DNA of 19,454 bases from DATFWC01 sp045801465 (GTDB lineage Bacteria; Pseudomonadota; Alphaproteobacteria; Rhizobiales; Xanthobacteraceae): positions 1-19,454 of the forward strand of contig JBJMSU010000196.1 in the NCBI GenBank assembly GCA_045801465.1. The letters run 5' to 3'. Positions 11,058 to 18,718 of the stretch are shown one piece after another (position 1 is the stretch's first letter; every line of letters begins with the position of its first letter). Under the pieces are notes generated by a model. The model searched no databases and was not told the origin of the DNA. It saw only the letters and a list, made by a program, of their open reading frames with translations. The translations under genes were made by a program, and so were the position numbers.

Positions 11058-13931
11058 CTACCGCACCGGTTCGAATTCGTCGCTGGTCAGCAGCGCCGAA
11101 GCTTCCTGCGCCGTCATCGGATAGCCGAACGCAAAGCCCTGCGCATATTCGCAGCCGAGCTGGTAGAGCTCGACCGCATCCGAATCGCTTTCGGCGCCTT
11201 CCGCCACCACGTCCATGCCGAGATCATGGGCCAGCGCGATGATGGAACGCAGGATCACCGGCCGTTTGCCCCGGCCGGTCGTGCGCACGAACGACTGATC
11301 GATCTTGATCGTGTCGAACGGGAAGCGCTGCAGATAGGCGAGCGAGGAATGTCCGGTGCCGAAATCGTCGAGCGCCAACCCGGCGCCGAGCTCGCGCATG
11401 CGGGTGAGCATCTGCGCGGCATATTCCGGGTTCTCCATCACGATCGACTCGGTGAGCTCGAGCTTGAGGCTTCCGCGCGCCAGCGCCGAGCGCGACAGCA
11501 CCGTGCGCAGGTCCTGGATCAGGTCGCGGCGCAAGAGCTGGCGCGACGATACGTTGACGCTGGCGAAAACCGGCTCGCGGCTCCGCACGGCGCGCTGCCA
11601 GGTGGCGAGCTGCTTGGCGGTGCTCTCCAGCGCGAACAGGCCGAGGTCGACGATGAGGCCGGTTTCTTCCGCAATAGTGATGAATTCCGACGGCGACAGC
11701 CGGCCGAGCTTGGGATGGTCCCAGCGCAGCAAGGCCTCGAACCCGGCGCAGGAGCGGTCCTCGAGCCGAATGATCGGCTGGTACAGGAGGCTGATCTCTT
11801 TGCGTTCGAGGGCACGACGCAGCTCGGTTTCGAGCGTGAGCCGGTCGCTCTTGCGCGCGCGCATGGCCGGCTTGAACACCTCGATGCGGTCGCCGCCGAT
11901 GCGCTTGGCGTGATACATCGCGAGCTCCGCGTCCTTGAGGATGTCCTCCTTCTTGGACGGATCGTTGTCGGTGAGCACGAGCCCGATCGACGCGGTGAGC
12001 AGGATTTCCCGATCGTTGAAGGTGATCGGGGCGCGCAGCGTGCGGCGCATTGTGTCGGCAAAGGCGGTGATGCGTTCGGGTTCGCGCTCCGAGATGAGCA
12101 ACAGGCCGAACTGATCGCCGGTGAGGCGGGCAAGTGTGTCCTGCGGCTTGAGCAGACGGCCAAGCCGGCGGGCCAGCGTCAGCAGGATCGAGTCCCCGAC
12201 CGCCATGCCGACCGAATCGTTGACCTGCTTGAAGCGGTCGAGATCGATGATCATGATGGTCGGCCGGATGGCCGCATCGGCGCGGGCGAAGCTCAGCGCC
12301 GCTTCCAGCCGGTCGAGGAACAGCTCGCGGTTGGGCAGTCCGGTCAAATTGTCGTGCACGGCATCGTGCAGCAGACGCTCCTCGGCGGTCTTGAACTCGG
12401 TCACGTCGGTGAGCGTGCCTACCAGGCGCACGACTTCGCCATCGGAACCGACCACCGGTCGCGCCTTGAGGGCGAGCCAGATGTAGTGGCCGCCCGCCGT
12501 GCGCAACCGGAAATCCTGGACGAGCCGGCCGCGCCGCTGTTCCAGCAGGCCGTCGAGCGCGGCGCGGAAGCGATCGCGGTCCTGCGGGTGCAGAATATCG
12601 AGCCAGCGCGTTGCCGAACCTTCCAGCGTCCCGCGCTTCATCCCCAGGAGGTGCTCGGTCTCCGCACTGGTGAACACCCGGTCGACGCTGACGTCCCAGT
12701 CCCAGATCATGTCGCCGGCGCCGGTGAGCGCCAGCGCGCGGCGTTCCACATCGGAGACGATGGAGGTGGTGGTCCCGCCGGAGAAGGCGTGCTGCATCAC
12801 CGTGAAGCCGATCAGCATCACGATCAGCACCAGGCCGCCGAGCAGGGCCGGCCCGGCGATATCGTTGGTGACGAGCCCCGTCACGGCCATGGCGGCGGCG
12901 AAGACCCACACCACGAACAACAGCCAAGTCGGGATCAACAGCACGGCGCGGTCGTAGCCGTGGGTTGCCAAGTAGACGATCAAGGCGAAGCCGGCGACCG
13001 CCACGAGCGCCAGCGAATAGCGCGCGATCCCGGAAGCGGCCGGGGGATCGAATAAGGCGAGCGCCACCAGCGCGCCGAGGAACACCAGCCAAGCGGCGGT
13101 GATGTGCACGTAACGTACGTGCCAGCGATTGAGGTTGAGATAGGCGAACAGGAACACCAGCAGCGTTGCCGCCAGGATCGCTTCGCCGGACGCGCGCCAT
13201 ACGCGTTCGGCCCCGGCCGAGACGTCGAACACCTTGCCCCAGAAGCCGAAGTCGATGCTGATATAGCCGAGCACGGCCCAGCCGAGTGCTGCGGCGGCGG
13301 GAAACATGACGCTGCCTTTGACGACGAACAGAATGGTCAGGAACAGCGCGAGCAGTCCGGCGATGCCGATGACGATGCCGTAATAGAGCGTAAAGCTGTT
13401 GACCTTGTCCTTGTAGGCGTTCGGCTCCCATAAGTAGAGCTGCGGCAGCTTGTCGGTGCGCAGCTCCATCACGTAGGTGATCACGGTGCCGGGATCGAGG
13501 GTCAGGCGATAGATGTCGGCGCTCGCGTTGTCCTCGCGGTCGGGACGGTCGCCCGAGCTCGGCGTCATATTCACGATTCGCGAGAGGCCGAGGTCGGGCC
13601 ACAGCAGTCCGGAATCGACCAGCCGGTAATGCGGCGCGACCAGGAGCCGCTCGATCTGCTCGTCGCTGTTGTTGGCGAGCGCCACCACCGCCCAGTTGGT
13701 GCTCGACTCGCGCGAGCGCACCTCGATGCGGCGTACGATCCCGTCAGGTCCCGGAGCCGTCGACACTTGGATGCGGTCATTCTCGGTGCGTTGCCGCTCG
13801 ACCACGTCGGTGAGATCGATGGCCGGCGCGTCGAGACGCACGTTCACGGCCTCGACGGCACGCGCGCCGGAGGCCTGCAGGATCGCACCGAGGATCACCG
13901 CCGCCGGGAAGGCAGCGCGGAAAATACGCAA
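11058..13931 (-). CDS. 7TM sensor with PAS, degenerate GGDEF and EAL domains (probable c-di-GMP phosphodiesterase)
   Basis: A 957-residue inner-membrane signalling protein. Order: signal peptide (1-25), a beta-rich periplasmic domain like 7TMR-DISMED2 (~30-178), seven hydrophobic helices (~180-380), a PAS domain (~395-515, GDMIWDWDVSVDRVF), a GGDEF domain (~530-690) and an EAL domain (~705-945). The GGDEF signature is TGDQF at 604-608, so cyclase activity is unlikely. The EAL domain is intact: FEALLRW (Glu732), LELTESIV, ALDDFGTG, IKIDQSFV and VAEGAE, so it should hydrolyse c-di-GMP. Start: no in-frame ATG or GTG is suitable; TTG 13931 has AAGGGG 6 nt upstream and gives a clean signal peptide, while TTG 14006 gives an odd 25-residue extension. 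A role in motility, adhesion or cell-cycle timing is inferred. Confidence 0.9.
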   Translation of the reverse strand: MRIFRAAFPAAVILGAILQASGARAVEAVNVRLDAPAIDLTDVVERQRTENDRIQVSTAPGPDGIVRRIEVRSRESSTNWAVVALANNSDEQIERLLVAPHYRLVDSGLLWPDLGLSRIVNMTPSSGDRPDREDNASADIYRLTLDPGTVITYVMELRTDKLPQLYLWEPNAYKDKVNSFTLYYGIVIGIAGLLALFLTILFVVKGSVMFPAAAALGWAVLGYISIDFGFWGKVFDVSAGAERVWRASGEAILAATLLVFLFAYLNLNRWHVRYVHITAAWLVFLGALVALALFDPPAASGIARYSLALVAVAGFALIVYLATHGYDRAVLLIPTWLLFVVWVFAAAMAVTGLVTNDIAGPALLGGLVLIVMLIGFTVMQHAFSGGTTTSIVSDVERRALALTGAGDMIWDWDVSVDRVFTSAETEHLLGMKRGTLEGSATRWLDILHPQDRDRFRAALDGLLEQRRGRLVQDFRLRTAGGHYIWLALKARPVVGSDGEVVRLVGTLTDVTEFKTAEERLLHDAVHDNLTGLPNRELFLDRLEAALSFARADAAIRPTIMIIDLDRFKQVNDSVGMAVGDSILLTLARRLGRLLKPQDTLARLTGDQFGLLLISEREPERITAFADTMRRTLRAPITFNDREILLTASIGLVLTDNDPSKKEDILKDAELAMYHAKRIGGDRIEVFKPAMRARKSDRLTLETELRRALERKEISLLYQPIIRLEDRSCAGFEALLRWDHPKLGRLSPSEFITIAEETGLIVDLGLFALESTAKQLATWQRAVRSREPVFASVNVSSRQLLRRDLIQDLRTVLSRSALARGSLKLELTESIVMENPEYAAQMLTRMRELGAGLALDDFGTGHSSLAYLQRFPFDTIKIDQSFVRTTGRGKRPVILRSIIALAHDLGMDVVAEGAESDSDAVELYQLGCEYAQGFAFGYPMTAQEASALLTSDEFEPVR

Positions 13932-14113
13932 ACGGCACCCCTTAGGCCCGACGGGCTCGCGTGAACCCCAGCCTCGATGAGTACAAGGGGGATGCGATAA
14001 GAGCAAGGATTTTGGGTAGGCTCAAAGAGTTAGCCGCAATTTTGAGTGGCAGCGCAATGGCGGAGTCGACCCCATCAGGGACGTCCTGAACAGGCGCCGC
14101 GAGCACGTTGAAG

Positions 14114-15112
14114 TCACACGATCAGCACGATCTTGCCGATATGCTTGCTCGATTCCATCAGGGCATGTGCGGCGGCGGCCTCGACCAGCGGGAACGTCTT
14201 ATAGATGACGGGTTTGACCTTCCCGGCGGCGAGCAGCGGCCAGACTTTCTCTTCCAGCCCGCTGGCAATCGCGGCCTTTTCCGGGACTGAGCGCGCGCGC
14301 AGCGTCGAGCCCGTATGGGTGAGGCGCTTGAGCATGATGCGGCGAAAGTCCACCGTGGCCTTGGGGTTGCCCTGGAATGCGATCTGGACGATTCGGCCCT
14401 CGACGGCTGCGGCTTCGTAATTTCGTCCGATGTAGTCGCCTCCTACCATGTCGACGATGAGCTCGGCGCCCTTGCCGCCGGTGGCCTTCTTGGTGATCGC
14501 GACGAAGTCTTCCGTCTTGTAGTTCACCGCGACGTCGGCGCCGAGCTTGCGACACGCTTCGCATTTCTCGGGCGATCCAGCCGTCGTGACGACGTTCGCG
14601 CCGAACGCCTTGGCGAGCTGGATCGCCGTCGTGCCGATTCCGGACGAGCCGCCGTGAATGAGCAGTGTTTCGCCGCTCTTGAGCGCGCCACGCTCGAAAA
14701 CATTGTGCCAGACCGTGAAGAAGGTCTCCGGGATGGCGGCGGCTTCGAGGTCGGCGAGGCCGCCCGGAATGGGCAGCGCGTTGGTCTCGTGAACCGCGCA
14801 GTATTGGGCATATCCCCCGCCGGCCACTAAGGCGGTGACGCGGTCGCCCGCTTTCCATTCGCTCACGGCGCGATCGACCGCCACGACTTCGCCGGCGACC
14901 TCCAATCCGGGAATATCGGAAGCCCCCTTCGGTGCCGGATAAAGGCCCATGCGCTGCATCACATCGGGCCGGTTGACGCCAGCGGCCGCAACCTTCACCA
15001 GGACTTCGCCCGCGGCGAGCGTGGGCACCGGGCGTTCCTCCGGAACGAGAACCTCCGGTCCGCCGGGCGCGCGGATCGCGATCGCAGTCATGCGCGACGG
15101 CAGCCGAGTCAT
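14114..15112 (-). CDS. NAD(P)H-quinone oxidoreductase, PIG3/zeta-crystallin type
   Basis: A 332-residue cytoplasmic medium-chain dehydrogenase/reductase of the zinc-free quinone oxidoreductase branch (PIG3/QOR). It uses NADPH to reduce quinones or enones. Visible are the N-terminal substrate domain (MTAIAIRAPGGPEVLVPEERPVP, AGVNRPDVMQRMGLYP), PGLEVAGEVVAV, the cofactor motif IHGGSSGIGTTAIQLAKAFG (GxGxxG-like) followed by GADVAVNY, and KVKPVIYKTFPLVEAAAAHALMESSKHIGKIVL at the end. Catalytic zinc Cys/His ligands are absent, as expected for this branch. ATG 15112 has GGGGA upstream; ATG 15091 (MTAIAIRAP) fits the family start equally well. It is divergent from DUF1192 across ~165 bp; in related genomes these two genes are commonly neighbours (recollection). 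Confidence 0.93.
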   Translation of the reverse strand: MTRLPSRMTAIAIRAPGGPEVLVPEERPVPTLAAGEVLVKVAAAGVNRPDVMQRMGLYPAPKGASDIPGLEVAGEVVAVDRAVSEWKAGDRVTALVAGGGYAQYCAVHETNALPIPGGLADLEAAAIPETFFTVWHNVFERGALKSGETLLIHGGSSGIGTTAIQLAKAFGANVVTTAGSPEKCEACRKLGADVAVNYKTEDFVAITKKATGGKGAELIVDMVGGDYIGRNYEAAAVEGRIVQIAFQGNPKATVDFRRIMLKRLTHTGSTLRARSVPEKAAIASGLEEKVWPLLAAGKVKPVIYKTFPLVEAAAAHALMESSKHIGKIVLIV

Positions 15113-15277
15113 CGATCCCCGCAACGACAGGAGCGGTCAGTCGTCGGTCGGCAAAGGATCCCACGAGGCAGGTTTCCCAGCACCGACATGATTTCCGAGC
15201 CCATGTCTAGTTGCCGGCAGGACGTGTGACAAGGATGAGGATCGCCGCTATCTTGGCGGCATTCGGGAGCCACGCCC

Positions 15278-15472
15278 ATGCCCATCATCGATGAAGAAGA
15301 GCGGCCGAAGAAGAAGCTCGCGCACGAGATCGGTCAGGACCTCGCGCTGTTGTCGGTCGAGGAGTTGCGTGATCGCATCGCGCTCCTGAAGGAGGAGATT
15401 GCGCGCCTCGAGGCGGCCATGGCATCGAAACAGGCCTCGCGCAGCACCGCCGACCAGTTCTTCAGGAAATAG
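15278..15472 (+). CDS. DUF1192 family small protein
   Basis: A 64-residue protein matching DUF1192, a small alphaproteobacterial family of unknown function. The start MPIIDEEERPKKK is followed by a helical, coiled-coil-like region LLSVEELRDRIALLKEEIARLEAAMASKQASRSTADQFFRK (about residues 25-64), with the ELRxRIxLLxxEIxRLE heptad pattern. It is cytoplasmic and highly charged. GGGAGC lies about 8 nt before ATG 15278. Its conserved position next to a DUF1465/rcdA gene suggests a shared context, but no function is established. The CtrA box and candidate small RNA lie between it and rcdA. Confidence 0.9.
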   Translation: MPIIDEEERPKKKLAHEIGQDLALLSVEELRDRIALLKEEIARLEAAMASKQASRSTADQFFRK

Positions 15473-15550
15473 CCGGGCAAATGCCGAGAAAACGCCCGGC
15501 CACCCCGGCTCGCTCCGCGGTGCACGAAAAAATAAGGAATCTGCTGGGAT

Positions 15551-15565
15551 TTAACGACCCGTTAA
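15551..15565 (+). promoter_or_regulatory. Perfect CtrA box (TTAA-N7-TTAA)
   Basis: TTAACGACCCGTTAA matches all eight fixed bases of the CtrA binding consensus. It lies 23-25 nt before the probable transcript start (near 15588), the usual place at CtrA-activated promoters, where the box overlaps the -35 region. The predicted -10 region around 15576-15584 (ATTACT) is weak, as is common for activator-dependent promoters. It could regulate the candidate small RNA and, through readthrough, rcdA. Confidence 0.72.
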
Positions 15566-15587
15566 GCTTTCTCGTTCATTACTGCAG

Positions 15588-15682
15588 GCGTCCAACTTTT
15601 GGACATCGAGTGGCTCCTGTCCACTCTGTTTGACGCCTCCCTGTTATGACCTTGAGCCGCCGGCAACGGCGGCTCTTTTTTT
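15588..15682 (+). ncRNA. Candidate small RNA with three hairpins and intrinsic terminator
   Basis: About 95 nt with three perfect stem-loops and no ORF. Hairpin 1: GTCCAA (15590-15595) with TTGGAC (15599-15604), loop CTT. Hairpin 2: GAGTGG (15608-15613) with CCACTC (15621-15626), loop CTCCTGT, whose CUCCU complements Shine-Dalgarno sites. A single-stranded linker (15627-15653) holds GCCTCCC, a second anti-Shine-Dalgarno stretch. Hairpin 3: GAGCCGCCG (15654-15662) with CGGCGGCTC (15667-15675), loop GCAA, then seven T. This layout matches trans-acting alphaproteobacterial sRNAs with exposed CUCC loops; the rhizobial cell-cycle sRNA EcpR1 is one family to test against. The 5' end is inferred from the CtrA box spacing. 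Confidence 0.62.
15654..15682 (+). terminator. Intrinsic terminator of the candidate small RNA
   Basis: A perfect 9-bp GC-rich stem (15654-15662 with 15667-15675), GCAA tetraloop of GNRA type, and seven consecutive T at 15676-15682. It lies 129 nt before the rcdA start, so it cannot end rcdA; it ends something initiated in the spacer, or DUF1192. Confidence 0.93.
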
Positions 15683-15811
15683 GTTCCGTTTCAGGTCACC
15701 CGATGCGGCTCGTTCCTTGCAGGATTCGATTGACGATTTTTTGGCGACCCGGTGGGCTTTACAGACCGGGGCGTGATCGGCAATGCTCGAAGCCGGGGTG
15801 TGAGGCGTATC

Positions 15812-16330
15812 ATGTCGGACAAGTCGGCCAACCAAGCCGGGCCGGTCTCTTTCGGCGAAAGACTGGCCGGCTCGCAGGCTTTTTCGCTCCTGTTTCGCGA
15901 AGGCATGGCATTGGTCGAGGAGACCGCAGGGTACCTCGATGGTCCCGGCCGCCGTGAATCGAAGCTCTTGGAGCGCAGCGCGGCGCTGGTCTACGCCACC
16001 GAAAGCATGCGGCTCACCACGCGGCTGATGCAGCTCGCCTCGTGGCTGCTGCTTCATCGCGCCGTCAACGAGGGCGAGATGTCGCTGGCCCAGGCCAACA
16101 AGGAAAAGACCAAGGTCAAGCTGTCGACCGGCGAAGGCGGCGATAACGAGGCCAGCGCGCTTTTGCCGGAAACTCTGCGTGAATTGATCGAGCGCTCGCT
16201 GCGGCTCCAGGAGCGGGTGCGCCGCCTCGACACGACCATCCATACGGCCGCGGCTGCGGAAACCAAGAGCAATCCGGTCGAGCGGCAGGTCAATCTGCTG
16301 AAGGCGGCGTTCGAACGCGACGGGGCGTGA
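15812..16330 (+). CDS. rcdA: DUF1465 family protein, regulator of CtrA degradation RcdA
   Basis: A 172-residue cytoplasmic adaptor of the DUF1465/RcdA family. In Caulobacter, RcdA works with CpdR and PopA to bring CtrA and other substrates to the ClpXP protease at the G1-S transition. The sequence shows the three-helix core: FGERLAGSQAFSLLFREGMALVEETAGYLDG (~14-45), LLERSAALVYATESMRLTTRLMQLASWLLLHRAVNEGEMSLAQA (~50-95), then a variable loop and the third helix ALLPETLRELIERSLRLQERVRRLDTTI. ATG 15812 gives the family start; the frame is open to 15752 without a better start. A TTGACG -35-like element lies at 15730-15735 without a clear -10. It is convergent with rpmE. Confidence 0.92.
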   Translation: MSDKSANQAGPVSFGERLAGSQAFSLLFREGMALVEETAGYLDGPGRRESKLLERSAALVYATESMRLTTRLMQLASWLLLHRAVNEGEMSLAQANKEKTKVKLSTGEGGDNEASALLPETLRELIERSLRLQERVRRLDTTIHTAAAAETKSNPVERQVNLLKAAFERDGA

Positions 16331-16418
16331 GAACCCGTGATGCGCGGGCGAGCCGCTACAGCGGCGAGGGTTTGACCCGCACATCGATCAGAATGCGTGA
16401 TTCAACTCAATGCCATGG

Positions 16419-16441
16419 ATTGCCGGATCAAGTCCGGCAAT
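16419..16441. repeat. Palindromic repeat between convergent rcdA and rpmE
   Basis: ATTGCCGGA (16419-16427) pairs perfectly with TCCGGCAAT (16433-16441) around loop TCAAG, followed by GACGG. The core GGATCAAGTCC and the following CAATGAC are shared with the terminator at 7304-7346, suggesting one dispersed repeat family. It may end transcription from both sides, but there is no T-run. Confidence 0.75.
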
Positions 16442-16476
16442 GACGGAGGGTCGCCGGGCCGTGTCGCTGGCCTAGG

Positions 16477-16701
16477 CTACTTCTTCAAAATCCCAGAAAA
16501 TTTCTTCTGGAACCGCGAGAGGCGTCCACCGCGGTCGACCAGATGCTGCTGGCCCCCGGTCCAGGCGGGGTGCGACTTCGGGTCGATGTCGAGATGCAGC
16601 GTGTCGCCAGCTTTCCCCCAGGTGGTGCGGGTGGTGAATTCGGTGCCGTCGGTCATGACCACCTTGACGGTGTGATAGTCGGGATGAATCTCGGGCTTCA
16701 T
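16477..16701 (-). CDS. rpmE: 50S ribosomal protein bL31 (Cys-less form)
   Basis: A 74-residue ribosomal protein on the large subunit that bridges the two subunits. The product begins MKPEIHPDYHTVKVVMTDGTEF and contains TTWGKAGDTLHLDIDPKSHPAWTGGQQHLVDRGGRLSRFQKKFSG, the expected bL31 pattern. It has no cysteine, so the CxxC zinc site of the C+ form is absent; this is the C-minus form, which does not need zinc. ATG 16701 has AGGAC about 7 nt upstream. A longer frame to 16959 covers the divergent promoter region and the start of the ABC gene and is not real. The gene is divergent from the ABC exporter, with a 10-bp inverted repeat in its leader. Confidence 0.97.
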   Translation of the reverse strand: MKPEIHPDYHTVKVVMTDGTEFTTRTTWGKAGDTLHLDIDPKSHPAWTGGQQHLVDRGGRLSRFQKKFSGILKK

Positions 16702-16714
16702 GGCTCTTGTCCTG

Positions 16715-16776
16715 CGCCGGTGCGCGCGCTCTGTACTTGTCGTGACGGAAGGTCGCGGCTCTATATCGCACCGGCG
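16715..16776 (-). promoter_or_regulatory. 10-bp inverted repeat in the rpmE leader
   Basis: CGCCGGTGCG (16715-16724) is exactly reverse-complemented by CGCACCGGCG (16767-16776). In the rpmE mRNA one arm directly abuts the ribosome site, with a 42-nt loop containing a TATA-like stretch (16762-16766). It may be an RNA leader for autoregulation, or the arms of a DNA operator in the divergent region. The repeat is seen; function is inferred. Confidence 0.45.
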
Positions 16777-16876
16777 GAATCGGCACAAGCCAAGCTTGCG
16801 GTCGCAAGCCCCATCGGGGCATGTTCCGAAGGGTGCTCGCGTTGAGCGCGTATCGGGGGCAGTGAGGAGCCGCAAG

Positions 16877-18700
16877 ATGACCGGCGCCGATGGCCGTGGT
16901 TTCGGCGCTTCGGCGGCGCGCGAAGCCGCGCCGCTGACCACCGCGGTCTCTTCACGCAAGCCGAAGCTGCGGCCGCTGCTCGCCTTGTGGCCGTACGTGG
17001 CGCGCTACCGCGGGTACCTGGTTGGCGCCTGCGCGGCACTCGTCGTCGCCTCGCTGGCCACGCTCGCCGTTCCGGTCGCGGTGCGCCGCATGATCGACTT
17101 CGGATTTTCCGCCGAGCGTTTGGGACTGATCGATCAGTATTTCGCCGTGATGATCGCGGTGGTGGGAGTGCTCGCCGGTGCGAGCGCGTTGCGCTACTAC
17201 TTCGTCACGGTGCTGGGCGAGCGCGTGGTGGCCGATCTGCGCGCAGCCGTGTTCGCGCATCTCACGCTGCTCTCGCCGGCGTTCTTCGACACGGCCAAAA
17301 CCGGCGAGCTCACCTCGCGGCTCACCGCCGACACGACCCAGATCAAGGCCGCCGTCGGCACCTCGGTTTCGGTCGCGCTGCGCAACCTGCTCTTGTTCCT
17401 CGGATCGGCCGCCATGATGGTGGTGACGAGCCCGCGGCTGTCCGGCGTCGTGCTGGCCGCCATTCCGGTCATCGTGCTGCCGCTCGTCGCCTTCGGCCGG
17501 CTGGTGCGGCGCCGCTCACGCTCCGCGCAGGACACGCTGGCCGACGCCTCCGCCTATGCGGCCGAGCTGATCGGCGCGATGCGGACCGTGCAGGCGTTCA
17601 CCAGCGAGCGCGTCGCCACGGCGCGTTTCGGCGAAGCGGTCGAACGCGCGTTCGCTGCCGCCCGCTATTCCACCAAGGCGCGGGCCGTGCTCACCGCGAT
17701 CGTCATCTTTCTGGTCTTCGCCAGCGTCGTCATCATCCTCTGGGTCGGCGCCCAAGACGTCCTGCGCGGACGCGTGAGCGCGGGCACGCTCGGCCAATTC
17801 GTGCTCTATGCGGTGTTCGCCGCCGGCGCGCTCGGTGAGCTCAGCCAGATGTGGGGCGAGATTTCGCAGGCGGCCGGCGCGGCGGAGCGACTGACCGAAC
17901 TGCTTGCGGTCGAACCCGTCATCATGACCCCGGCGCGGCCGTTGTCCCTGCCGGTGCCGCCGCGCGGCGAGGTCGCGTTCGCATCGGTGCATTTTGCTTA
18001 TCCGACACGTCCCGACGTGCACGTGCTCGACGGGGTCTCATTCCGGGTGGCGCCCGGCGAGAAGGTCGCGATCGTCGGACCGTCGGGGGCCGGCAAGAGC
18101 ACGCTCTTTCACCTGCTCCTGCGCTTCTATGATCCGTTGCGCGGCGACATCACCTTCGACGGGGTTCGGTTGGCGGACGTCGAGGCCGCAGAGCTGCGCC
18201 GGCGCATCGCGCTGGTGCCGCAAGACGCGGTGGTGTTTGCGAGCTCCGTCGCCGACAACATCCGCTTCGGACGGCCGGACGCCAGCGATGCCGAGATCAA
18301 GCGCGCCGCCGAACTGGCGATAGCGGACGAATTCATTGTCCGCCTGCCGCAAGGCTACGATTCGCTCATCGGGGAGCGCGGCGTCACATTGTCCGGGGGC
18401 CAGCGCCAGCGCATCGCCATAGCACGCGCATTCCTGCGGGATGCGCCGCTGCTCCTGCTCGATGAGGCGACCTCGTCGCTCGACGCGGAAAACGAGCGGC
18501 TGGTGCACGCCGCCCTCGAGCATCTCACCCAGGATCGCACCACGCTGGTCATTGCCCATCGTCTGGCGACGGTGCTCTCGTGCGACCGCATCCTGGTGAT
18601 GGATCGCGGCCGGGTCGTCGAGGAGGGCACGCACGAGCGGCTCGCCGCCGCTGGCGGCCTTTACGGCCGGCTCGCCAAGCTGCAGTTCGAGGGCGCCTAG
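16877..18700 (+). CDS. ABC transporter, fused permease and ATPase (MsbA/ABCB-like exporter)
   Basis: A 607-residue inner-membrane half-transporter working as a dimer. A six-helix export-type transmembrane domain occupies ~40-335 (LVGACAALVVASLATLAVPVAVRRMIDFGF; the FFDTAKTGELTSRLTADTTQIKAAVG coupling helix; later helices near 170-205 and 275-310). The ATPase follows (~365-600): Walker A GPSGAGKST at 401-409, LVPQDAVVFASSVADNIRFG Q-loop, signature LSGGQ at 505-509, Walker B LLLLDE (Asp529, catalytic Glu530) and switch His561. All catalytic residues are intact. It resembles MsbA-like lipid or multidrug exporters; the substrate is unknown. ATG 16877 has GAGGAG 9 nt upstream; the frame upstream to 16700 overlaps the rpmE promoter and is rejected. 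Divergent from rpmE and convergent with the GNAT gene. Confidence 0.94.
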   Translation: MTGADGRGFGASAAREAAPLTTAVSSRKPKLRPLLALWPYVARYRGYLVGACAALVVASLATLAVPVAVRRMIDFGFSAERLGLIDQYFAVMIAVVGVLAGASALRYYFVTVLGERVVADLRAAVFAHLTLLSPAFFDTAKTGELTSRLTADTTQIKAAVGTSVSVALRNLLLFLGSAAMMVVTSPRLSGVVLAAIPVIVLPLVAFGRLVRRRSRSAQDTLADASAYAAELIGAMRTVQAFTSERVATARFGEAVERAFAAARYSTKARAVLTAIVIFLVFASVVIILWVGAQDVLRGRVSAGTLGQFVLYAVFAAGALGELSQMWGEISQAAGAAERLTELLAVEPVIMTPARPLSLPVPPRGEVAFASVHFAYPTRPDVHVLDGVSFRVAPGEKVAIVGPSGAGKSTLFHLLLRFYDPLRGDITFDGVRLADVEAAELRRRIALVPQDAVVFASSVADNIRFGRPDASDAEIKRAAELAIADEFIVRLPQGYDSLIGERGVTLSGGQRQRIAIARAFLRDAPLLLLDEATSSLDAENERLVHAALEHLTQDRTTLVIAHRLATVLSCDRILVMDRGRVVEEGTHERLAAAGGLYGRLAKLQFEGA

Positions 18701-18718
18701 GCCGACAGTGTCCTTAGA

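Noticed and set aside
11226..13055. 609-codon open frame on the plus strand opposite the EAL/GGDEF gene
   Set aside because: It is the antisense shadow of a GC-rich gene: no ribosome site, no recognisable domain, composition dominated by Gln, Glu, Arg and Gly, whereas the minus-strand frame has clear domains.
16700..16876. N-terminal extension of the ABC exporter
   Set aside because: Arg-rich, overlaps the rpmE start; ATG 16877 with GAGGAG is better.
16702..16959. N-terminal extension of bL31 to 160 residues
   Set aside because: It would overlap the divergent ABC gene start; bL31 begins MKPEIHPDYH at 16701 with its own ribosome site.
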